8,243 nucleotides of DNA from Gammaproteobacteria bacterium (lineage in GTDB: Bacteria > Pseudomonadota > Gammaproteobacteria > UBA9214): the NCBI GenBank assembly GCA_003454335.1, contig DMKK01000177.1, positions 1 to 8,243 on the forward strand, written 5' to 3'. Below are positions 1-5,262 of this stretch, piece by piece; positions within the stretch are counted from its first letter, which is position 1, and each line of letters begins with the position of its first letter. A model generated the notes under the pieces. The model saw nothing but the letters and a program-made list of their open reading frames with translations. It was not told the DNA's origin and did not search any database. The translations under genes and the position numbers were made by a program.

Positions 1-44
1 AATAACGATGCACACTACCACTATGTCGCCTATACTTTGGCAGC

Positions 45-49
45 AGGAG
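45..49 (+). promoter_or_regulatory. Shine-Dalgarno site (AGGAG) that sets the methyltransferase start
   Basis: AGGAG lies 8 bases before the ATG at 58. The reading frame is open leftwards to the window edge and also has a TTG at 37. This site, together with the usual N-terminus of the family (a few residues and then a His-Tyr-Thr-His-Gly stretch), favours ATG 58. Confidence 0.7.
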
Positions 50-57
50 CAACGGAA

Positions 58-879
58 ATGAAAAACAGCGTCGCCGCACACTATACCCACGGGCAGTTAC
101 TCGACCGGATTCTTGGCGGTGTAGAGGCCATCGACAAGACACCTGCCACGGTCACCGTGGATGAGCTGGCCCCGGTGGATGAGTTTCATATCGGTGGCCG
201 CCAGGCGTCAGAGGACTTTATCAGTCAGCTGGAACTGTCGACAAACGATCACACGCTGGATGTCGGTTGTGGCATTGGCGGTACGTCCCGCTTCGTTGCC
301 AGCCGCTTCGGCTGTCGTGTTACCGGTATCGACCTGACCCCTGAGTTCGTGTCAACCGGACAGTCCCTGTGCGACTGGGTTGGCCTGTCCGATCAGGTCG
401 AACTCCATCAGGGTGATGCCACCGCGATGCCATTTACCGATGAAAGTTTTGATGCGGCCTTCATGCTGCACGTTGGCATGAATATCGCCAACAAGGCCGG
501 GTTGTTCGCAGAGGTTTACCGCCTGATAAAGCCAGGTGCGTTCTTTGGCGTCTACGACGTGATGCAGACCAGTGACGAGCCGCTAACCTACCCGGTTCCA
601 TGGTCCAGCGTACCCGACACCAGTGCATTGGCCAGCCAGGAACAATACATGGAGGCTCTCGAGCAGGCCGGTTTCGATATCGTCAAAATACGCGACCGCC
701 GTGAGTTTGCTGCAGAGTTTTTTGCAGAAACACACCGGCGGATGGAGCAGGCCGGTGGCTCTCCGCCGTTGGGTGTGCATCTCGCCATGGGTGACTCCGC
801 GCCCGTCAAGATCAGCAACATGGTGGAGAATATTGCCGCTGGGCGCGTCTCACCGGTCGAGATCTTCGTTGTCAAATGA
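58..879 (+). CDS. Class I SAM-dependent methyltransferase, sarcosine/dimethylglycine N-methyltransferase-like
   Basis: This is a 273-residue soluble, cytoplasmic methyltransferase predicted to transfer a methyl group from S-adenosylmethionine to a small acceptor. The Rossmann-fold motif I, LDVGCGIGGTSRF, is at residues 67-79. The acidic end of beta-2 is GIDLT at 90-94, and the motif II region QGDATAMPF is followed by DESFDAAF. The N-terminal block with His-Tyr-Thr-His-Gly and PVDEFHIGGRQAS is typical of a subgroup often annotated as methyltransferase-domain or sarcosine/dimethylglycine methyltransferase-like proteins. I recognise this from family memory, and the acceptor cannot be read from sequence. 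ATG 58 is chosen for its AGGAG site. The ATG overlaps the TGA (59-61) of another frame that is open from base 2, so translational coupling to an upstream gene is possible but unproven. The gene converges on the glpD-like gene. UbiE-like quinone methylation is a less likely alternative. Confidence 0.88.
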   Translation: MKNSVAAHYTHGQLLDRILGGVEAIDKTPATVTVDELAPVDEFHIGGRQASEDFISQLELSTNDHTLDVGCGIGGTSRFVASRFGCRVTGIDLTPEFVSTGQSLCDWVGLSDQVELHQGDATAMPFTDESFDAAFMLHVGMNIANKAGLFAEVYRLIKPGAFFGVYDVMQTSDEPLTYPVPWSSVPDTSALASQEQYMEALEQAGFDIVKIRDRREFAAEFFAETHRRMEQAGGSPPLGVHLAMGDSAPVKISNMVENIAAGRVSPVEIFVVK

Positions 880-1086
880 TTTACGGTTACCTGGAATGAT
901 GTATCGCGCATCTGGGAAAAGACGTGTTTCGTCGCGGAAGAATTCCATAGATTAAAGCTGTCCATTCCTTTAGGTGATACATTGACAAAGCCGTCGCTGC
1001 CCGCTGTTCCAACAAAGAAGATGATGAATATATTTGGCGTTGACGCCAATTCTGTTGGTTATTCTTTGTCCTGGAGCGTGAAATAC
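880..1086. other. Convergent intergenic region without a gene
   Basis: These 207 bases separate the stop codons of two convergent genes. The reading frames here have no Shine-Dalgarno site and no recognisable protein. The only structure I see is the short perfect hairpin at 1034-1049. Confidence 0.6.
1034..1049. terminator. Short hairpin, possible weak bidirectional terminator
   Basis: TTGGCG and CGCCAA form a perfect 6-bp stem around a TTGA loop between two convergent genes. Neither side has a strong uninterrupted T tract: the + strand continues TCTGTTGGTTATTC and the - strand ATATATTC. This is at best a weak intrinsic terminator. Position and symmetry are the support. Confidence 0.35.
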
Positions 1087-2709
1087 CTATACGACATGCG
1101 TGTCGCTAAAATATTCAGCAATCTTTTCATCGGCCTGGTCGCCAAAAAGAAGTTCACAGGCTTCTTTCAGGCCCGGTGCATTTTTGATGATTTCCGGTCG
1201 TTCAATTAAAGCGATCTTGGATCTGCGACGCAGAAAATCCTCCAGCTTGGTGACCATTTCTCGACGTGCCGCCTCACGCAGTTCGCACCGAATGTATTCC
1301 GTCCCCTTGATCAGCACTTCAGCCTGGTCGTGATTTTCCTGTATCAACTCCAGTAATGTGAAGGCCGTGGCCCCGTACCTGCGCCAAAGTCGCGTGGAAA
1401 GATTTTCGCAGGACTCGGGTGACGTGTAACCATCCAGGTCTGCCAGGCGTGCAAGGTGAAAAAAACGTGACTTGGTGGCTTGGTCAGGTTCGCCATACCA
1501 TTTGTAGTCCGGAAAGGGCACCTGGATACCCATGCCTTCGATAATGTTGCAAATCTTGTTGCCGACGTTGAGACAATCGGTCAGCTTGCCGCCGAATATG
1601 GTTATATGTTTTTCCTGCTGACCGGTTTCGATAACGTGTTTCCGTGATAGCTGCATCCGGTCGGCGTCGGCACTGGCGCCGGTATTTGCCTTGATAACGA
1701 GAGGGCGTACGCCGCACCGCTCGGCGATGATGTCCTTTTTCTCAATGGGTTTGTCCAGGTCAAGCAGGGCGTTGACATTGTGCAGAACGAAGTCTCGATC
1801 GCCTTCCGTGACTTCCTTAGTCGGATGATCCACCCGGGTATCGGTGGTGCCTATACAGGTCCTGACTCCCATTGGAATGATAAAAAACAAACGGCCATCA
1901 CTGGAGAAAAAGGTCAGTACCCGTGGTTTTTTGGTAATCCGCTTGACGATCAGGTGAATGCCTTTTGATAGCAGCAAACGGTGTTGTGTCTCTTGTCGAA
2001 CGGTTCGGTTGTAGTCATCTGCAAGTGGTCCGGCTGCGTTGATCAGGGATTTTGACCTGATCTCAAACTCATCCCCGGTGAGCCGGTTTCTGGCTTTTGT
2101 GACCCAGGTGCCATCCCGGGTCCTTTCTGACTGCACGGCTTCTACATAGTTGGCGGCGATACACCCGGCCGTTAGTGCCGAGCGAATAAAACCGAATACA
2201 AAGCGTGCATCGTTGTCGTGCAGATAGGCGTCCGAGTATTCAACACCCCCGGCTGCATTTTCAATGTTGACAGCCGGTTCTTCGGACCGGATGGTCTTTC
2301 GTGTCAAATATCGCGGTCGTTTGGTGAAGCAATTCCCCATCAACCAGTAAAGCCAGGCTCCCAGCCAAATGAAGAGTGGGGGAAAACGAAACCCTCTGGG
2401 CACAGTTGTAAAAAAACGGATTTCCTTGACTGTTGACGGATAATTACGAATCAAGTGGTTTCGGCTATTGCACAGCTTTCGAACCAGTCCGTATTCGAAG
2501 GTCTCCATATACTTGATACCGCCCCAGGCCAGGTTGGAAGACTCCTGGCTTGTCAGGCCGGCAAAGTCTCCCTGATCGATGAGGGCTGTTTTGACCCCCT
2601 TTCCGGACAATGCTGCGGCAGACACTGCACCATTGATGCCACCGCCTATGATCAGGGCATCATAGGTCGTTTCGGAGAGCTTGCTAATATTGGTGTCGCG
2701 TAATTGCAT
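1087..2709 (-). CDS. glpD: FAD-dependent glycerol-3-phosphate dehydrogenase (GlpD/GlpA type)
   Basis: The predicted enzyme oxidises sn-glycerol 3-phosphate to dihydroxyacetone phosphate and passes electrons through FAD to the quinone pool at the inner membrane. The FAD-binding motif LIIGGGINGA lies near residues 19-28. Other family blocks are SSNLAWGGIKYMETFEYGLVRK (GlpD has SSKLIHGGLRYLE there), LINAAGPLADDYN, GRLFFIIPMG with CIGTTDTR, and IFGGKLTD near the end of the catalytic domain. An alpha-helical C-terminal domain follows. The protein is 540 residues, slightly longer than the roughly 500 of E. coli GlpD. The start is uncertain. ATG 2709 gives a normal distance to the FAD motif; ATG 2724 in the same frame is close; the longest frame reaches 2793 but adds a basic stretch unlike the family. 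None has a strong Shine-Dalgarno site. No glpF, glpK or glpR is adjacent, so a glycerol operon is not evident. A related FAD-dependent oxidoreductase with another substrate is possible. Confidence 0.85.
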   Translation of the reverse strand: MQLRDTNISKLSETTYDALIIGGGINGAVSAAALSGKGVKTALIDQGDFAGLTSQESSNLAWGGIKYMETFEYGLVRKLCNSRNHLIRNYPSTVKEIRFFTTVPRGFRFPPLFIWLGAWLYWLMGNCFTKRPRYLTRKTIRSEEPAVNIENAAGGVEYSDAYLHDNDARFVFGFIRSALTAGCIAANYVEAVQSERTRDGTWVTKARNRLTGDEFEIRSKSLINAAGPLADDYNRTVRQETQHRLLLSKGIHLIVKRITKKPRVLTFFSSDGRLFFIIPMGVRTCIGTTDTRVDHPTKEVTEGDRDFVLHNVNALLDLDKPIEKKDIIAERCGVRPLVIKANTGASADADRMQLSRKHVIETGQQEKHITIFGGKLTDCLNVGNKICNIIEGMGIQVPFPDYKWYGEPDQATKSRFFHLARLADLDGYTSPESCENLSTRLWRRYGATAFTLLELIQENHDQAEVLIKGTEYIRCELREAARREMVTKLEDFLRRRSKIALIERPEIIKNAPGLKEACELLFGDQADEKIAEYFSDTHVV

Positions 2710-2772
2710 CGTTAGTCCAGCCATTCTTCTATAAGCTATCACTTGACGGGGAAGAATGCCCCAAACACGACC

Positions 2773-2787
2773 TTGTTTGCAAAACAA
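2773..2787. repeat. Short inverted repeat TTGTTT-gca-AAACAA
   Basis: This perfect 6-bp inverted repeat with a 3-base centre lies upstream of the glpD-like start, in the region shared with the SOS operon. It could be a regulator site for the dehydrogenase gene, but no known operator is recognised, and A/T-rich arms of this length can occur by chance. Confidence 0.25.
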
Positions 2788-2802
2788 TCTCATGTATCAC
2801 CC

Positions 2803-2831
2803 TTGCGAAGACTACTGTATGTAATTACAGT
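2803..2831 (+). promoter_or_regulatory. Candidate sigma-70 promoter of the SOS operon
   Basis: TTGCGA (2803-2808) and TACAGT (2826-2831), 17 bases apart, form a plausible -35/-10 pair. The -10 element and much of the spacer lie inside the LexA box, so bound LexA would block RNA polymerase. TATAGA at 2831-2836 is another possible -10 element. Confidence 0.5.
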
Positions 2832-2832
2832 A
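2813..2832. promoter_or_regulatory. LexA-binding SOS box
   Basis: TACTGTATGTAATTACAGTA matches the E. coli consensus TACTGTATATATATACAGTA at 17 of 20 positions and has the perfect CTGT-N8-ACAG core (2815-2830). It sits 34 bases before the polymerase start, the expected place for SOS repression of that gene. It is about 100 bases from the divergent glpD-like start, so an effect there is less likely. The site points to a gammaproteobacterial-type LexA in the host. Confidence 0.93.
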
Positions 2833-2866
2833 TAGACTCTGTAGTCACCCGTTCAGGATAATATTT

Positions 2867-4108
2867 ATGTCACTGGCCACTCTCTCGCCTGCATTCTGGC
2901 CCCGTGCTATTGCTCTGGTGGATATGAACGCCTTCTTCGCCTCCATTGAGCAATACGATCATGCCGAGTGGCGCGGCCGGCCGGTCGCGATTACCAATGG
3001 TCTGCAAGGTAGCTGCATCATCACCTGCTCATACGAAGCCCGTGCTTACGGCATCAAGACCGGCATGCGCCTGAAATATGGCCGTCAGCTATGTCCGGAG
3101 CTAATCCAGTGTCCAGCACACCCGGAACGTTACGCGGCAATATCTACCGCCATCATGAAGGCACTGCAGGATATAACGCCGGATATTGAGGTGTTCTCGG
3201 TGGATGAAGCCTTCCTGGATGTCACACATTGCCAGCGCCTGCTGGGCACCCCGGCGCAGATCGCCCGGCTGACGAAACAGAAGGTATTTGAGGCATCGGG
3301 GATCCTGTGTTCGGTTGGTATCAGTGGCGACAAGACCACTGCCAAATTCGCCGCCAAACTGAATAAACCGGATGGCCTCACCGTGGTTCCACCGTGGGCG
3401 TCCGCAGAACGTTTGCGTGACGTGCCCGTGACTGAACTGTGTGGTATCGCGAAAGGCATCGGCCGCTTCCTGGCAGGGTACGGGGTGCACACTTGCGGCG
3501 AGGTGAAAAAACTGCCTGTCAGCGTGCTGGCACGGCGCTTTGGCAACCCGGGGCGGCGTATCTGGTATATGTGTCAAGGACAGGATCCTGCAGCCCTGCA
3601 ACAGGAGGTGCCGGCACCAAAAACGATCGGTCATGGCAAGATCGTGCCGCCGAATACCCGCGATCCCGACGTACTGTTGACCTACCTGATGCACATGAGT
3701 GAAAAAGTCGGCGCGCGACTGCGACGCCATCACTTGCAGGCGCGAACTTTTGCGACAGGTTTGCGTACAACTGAAGGCTGGGCAGGCAGCAAGTTGCAGT
3801 GCGCCCTTCCAACCAACGATGGCCATCAGATTATGGCGCTATGTCGCAGCGTGATCGATAAAGTCTGGCAAGGACAAGGTATATATCAGGTGCAAGTCAC
3901 CGCGCTGGACCCGGTTGACAGCGGCAGCCAACTGGAATTATTTGATGTCATGGACAACACTCAGGATGATGTGAACGCTGTCATGGATGCCGTCAACCGG
4001 CGTTACGGAGAGTTCGCGCTCGCACCGGCACGACTACTCAATCGCTCCAGCATGCCGAACGTAATTGCACCGGCATGGAAACCCTTCGGGCATCGGCAAA
4101 CTATCTGA
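2867..4108 (+). CDS. Y-family translesion DNA polymerase (DinB/UmuC superfamily), SOS-regulated
   Basis: This 413-residue error-prone polymerase would copy past damaged template bases. The catalytic palm motifs are present: VDMNAFFASIE at 18-28 (metal ligand Asp19, steric-gate Phe24, which excludes ribonucleotides), YEARAYGIKTGM at 56-67, and SVDEAFLDV at 111-119 with catalytic Asp113-Glu114. Next come CSVGISGDKTTAKFAAKLNKPDG at 148-170 and a helix-hairpin-helix around 191-213 (LCGIAKGIGRFLAGYGVHTCGEV). The little-finger domain follows, and QLELF at 355-359 matches the sliding-clamp-binding consensus QLxLF. AGGA at 2855-2858, 8 bases before ATG, supports the start. Phe-Phe at the gate resembles DinB (UmuC has Phe-Tyr), but the rest is not close enough to assign Pol IV, and no umuD is adjacent, so no symbol is given. 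The gene is under a LexA box and is followed after 7 bases by the SRAP-like gene, so the two are probably co-transcribed. Confidence 0.95.
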   Translation: MSLATLSPAFWPRAIALVDMNAFFASIEQYDHAEWRGRPVAITNGLQGSCIITCSYEARAYGIKTGMRLKYGRQLCPELIQCPAHPERYAAISTAIMKALQDITPDIEVFSVDEAFLDVTHCQRLLGTPAQIARLTKQKVFEASGILCSVGISGDKTTAKFAAKLNKPDGLTVVPPWASAERLRDVPVTELCGIAKGIGRFLAGYGVHTCGEVKKLPVSVLARRFGNPGRRIWYMCQGQDPAALQQEVPAPKTIGHGKIVPPNTRDPDVLLTYLMHMSEKVGARLRRHHLQARTFATGLRTTEGWAGSKLQCALPTNDGHQIMALCRSVIDKVWQGQGIYQVQVTALDPVDSGSQLELFDVMDNTQDDVNAVMDAVNRRYGEFALAPARLLNRSSMPNVIAPAWKPFGHRQTI

Positions 4109-4115
4109 GAACACT

Positions 4116-4526
4116 ATGTGCGGCGGCGTCTATTATTCGATCAATGATCAGGATATCCGGGTGTATTTCCCGAACCCGAAGGCACAACTCCCTGTAAAAG
4201 TGCGTAACGGCGAGACCTGCACACTCGCCTGGGGACGCCGCCATAAGCAGGCCGGCGCCTTGCCTCTCGGTGGCTGGGCCCGCCTGGACAGCATCTATGC
4301 CGGACGCTGGGACCGCTGGTTCCCGGTGGCGGTAAAAATACCCGTCAAAAGTTTTATGGAGAAAGACCTCGAGGGCCACAGCCATTGGTACGACCTGACC
4401 AGGGGGCAATGGATCCAGGGACTGGTTGCCCGCCACCGGCAGGAGCGCCGCATATACATCGTCACGATAGAACCGGAACTGGCAGAGGCCGTGCATGACC
4501 GCTGGCCACGGATTATGAGCAGTTAA
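4116..4526 (+). CDS. Minimal SRAP-family protein (HMCES/YedK-like), SOS-associated
   Basis: SRAP proteins use Cys2 to form a covalent thiazolidine link with abasic sites in single-stranded DNA, which protects forks. The 136-residue product begins Met-Cys-Gly-Gly, and the catalytic Cys must be residue 2 after Met removal, so ATG 4116 is the only sensible start although it has just a weak GAGA site overlapping the polymerase stop. Other family landmarks in order are AWGRR (38-42), WARLDS (54-59), a Phe-Met-Glu (80-82) aligning by eye with the catalytic Glu region of YedK, IVTIEP (115-120) and HDRWP (127-131), equivalent to the usual HDRMP. It is much shorter than the roughly 220 residues of YedK and stops just after HDRWP. 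The family Asn of Asn-Ala-Arg appears as Trp54. Position directly behind an SOS polymerase matches the known genomic association of SRAP with SOS genes. The family is assigned by motif reading and the divergence is real, so activity is uncertain. Confidence 0.8.
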   Translation: MCGGVYYSINDQDIRVYFPNPKAQLPVKVRNGETCTLAWGRRHKQAGALPLGGWARLDSIYAGRWDRWFPVAVKIPVKSFMEKDLEGHSHWYDLTRGQWIQGLVARHRQERRIYIVTIEPELAEAVHDRWPRIMSS

Positions 4527-4553
4527 CGGGCGGTGCCGGAGCCGTTTTCTTAT
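4525..4553 (+). terminator. Probable Rho-independent terminator of the SOS operon
   Basis: AACGG(G)C and GCCGTT can form a 6-bp stem with one bulged G and a 9-base loop (4525-4546). The sequence TTCTTATT follows. The hairpin begins inside the TAA stop of the SRAP-like gene. Stem and U-rich tail are moderate, not ideal. Confidence 0.5.
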
Positions 4554-4623
4554 TAGGTGCCATGACTGGTTTTGGCTGGTCTGGGGCTATTATGACGTCT
4601 GAATTATTGGTGTGAGTACGTAG

Positions 4624-4651
4624 TTTCCACAACGCATGCTGATGTTATAAA
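4624..4651 (+). promoter_or_regulatory. Candidate promoter for the small HMA-like gene
   Basis: TTTCCA (4624-4629) and TATAAA (4646-4651), 16 bases apart, are the best -35/-10 pair I find between 4554 and 4789, an AT-rich stretch without a convincing gene. It would leave a leader of roughly 130 bases. It is a pattern match only. Confidence 0.33.
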
Positions 4652-4775
4652 TGGTAATTATTCACATAGTGTTTTGAAATTTCTCTGCTATCTTTAAGCT
4701 CATAGCCAGTGATTGGAACATATTATCTGGCTTAATGAACAACTCAACGAGTCTATTTGGATACTGTAATAGGCG

Positions 4776-4782
4776 GGAGGAG
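4776..4782 (+). promoter_or_regulatory. Strong Shine-Dalgarno site (GGAGGAG) that sets the start at 4790
   Basis: GGAGGAG ends 7 bases before ATG 4790. The same frame is open to a TTG at 4757, but that start would place this site inside the coding region, so ATG 4790 is preferred. Confidence 0.8.
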
Positions 4783-4789
4783 ATGCACC

Positions 4790-5056
4790 ATGGGACAAGC
4801 ATTACATAGCATAGAGAGCGAACCTGATCATACTGTTGAGATAGTTGTGCACATAACCGAAACCTTGGGAGAGCAACAGCGAGAAGATTTAGTTGCCGCA
4901 CTGGAAGATAGTGGCGGCATCACCGCAGCGGAGTTCTGTCCGTTGCGTTACCACCTGATGTTGGTCAGATACGACAGGGAGTTGTATTCCTCACAAGATG
5001 TGCTGAACCGTGTCACATCACAAAATGTAAATGCCAAGCTGATTGGCCCGGTATAG
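4790..5056 (+). CDS. Small conserved protein, HMA-like (ferredoxin-fold) candidate lacking CxxC
   Basis: The 88-residue soluble protein has no signal peptide or membrane segment. From about residue 15 the pattern is strand (VEIVVHIT), helix (EQQREDLVAALEDS), strand (ITAAEFCPL), strand (YHLMLVRYD), helix (SSQDVLNRVTSQ) and final strand (NAKLIGPV). This is the beta-alpha-beta-beta-alpha-beta order of heavy-metal-associated domains. The metal-binding Cys-x-x-Cys normally found after the first strand is missing; the single Cys is in the FCPLRYHLML segment. It therefore probably does not carry copper in the HMA manner. I recall similar small uncharacterised proteins in other Gammaproteobacteria with this FCP-L and LIGPV pattern, but know no function. 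It appears to be a single-gene unit with its own strong ribosome site and terminator. Confidence 0.72.
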   Translation: MGQALHSIESEPDHTVEIVVHITETLGEQQREDLVAALEDSGGITAAEFCPLRYHLMLVRYDRELYSSQDVLNRVTSQNVNAKLIGPV

Positions 5057-5084
5057 TTAACGACACAGTTACCACTCATCATGC

Positions 5085-5107
5085 GGCGGCCTTCGGGTCG
5101 CCTTTTT
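5085..5107 (+). terminator. Strong Rho-independent terminator
   Basis: GGCGGCC (5085-5091) pairs with GGTCGCC (5096-5102), giving 7 pairs including one G-U, around a stable TTCG tetraloop, followed by TTTTT. It ends the small HMA-like gene 28 bases after its stop. The opposite strand lacks a T tract, so it should act on the + strand only. Confidence 0.92.
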
Positions 5108-5128
5108 GCTTGTTGGGAAGGACCATTT

Positions 5129-5200
5129 ATGGCAAGGGTTACCGCCGATTACGAACCCTGCATCGACGAGATTTTCTGTGACCGGGAACGGCAACACTGA
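5129..5200 (+). CDS. Possible 23-residue small ORF
   Basis: ATG 5129 follows AAGGA (5118-5122) by 6 bases, a good ribosome site, and encodes MARVTADYEPCIDEIFCDRE plus three residues before TGA. It lies just after a strong terminator, and no promoter is evident. It may be a true small protein, a remnant of a decayed gene, or chance. I recognise no family. Confidence 0.25.
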   Translation: MARVTADYEPCIDEIFCDRERQH

Positions 5201-5206
5201 ATTCGG

Positions 5207-5255
5207 ACGTCCGCGTTTTGGCGGCTTACAGTTGTATCCAGGAAGAAGCGGACGT
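5207..5255. repeat. Inverted repeat ACGTCCGC ... GCGGACGT
   Basis: Perfect 8-bp arms (5207-5214 and 5248-5255) flank a 33-base spacer, just beyond the stop of the minus-strand TPR gene. The left arm also sits in the 10-bp palindrome CGGACGTCCG (5204-5213). There is no T tract, so it is not a canonical terminator. It could be a processing or attenuation structure or a copy of a dispersed palindromic repeat. Confidence 0.45.
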
Positions 5256-5262
5256 TAATGCA

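Noticed and set aside
37..57. TTG 37 as the methyltransferase start
   Set aside because: ATG 58 has an AGGAG site at the right distance and fits the family N-terminus; TTG 37 has neither.
588..1049. Minus-strand open frame of 153 codons overlapping the methyltransferase end and the intergenic region
   Set aside because: There is no Shine-Dalgarno site or known domain, and most of it is antisense to the methyltransferase.
2710..2793. N-terminal extension of the glpD-like protein to 2793
   Set aside because: The extra 28 residues are basic and do not look like the family N-terminus; ATG 2709 puts the FAD motif at the usual distance.
3101..3826. Long open frame antisense to the polymerase gene (241 codons)
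   Set aside because: It lies wholly inside a well-supported gene, has no recognisable domains, and its composition is that of a reverse-strand shadow of a coding region.
4561..4614. 17-codon ORF after the SOS operon
   Set aside because: It has a poor ribosome site, lies immediately behind a likely terminator, and shows no protein features.
4757..4789. TACTGTAAT near 4761-4769 as a second LexA site
   Set aside because: Only one half-site is present; there is no ACAG partner at 8 bases.
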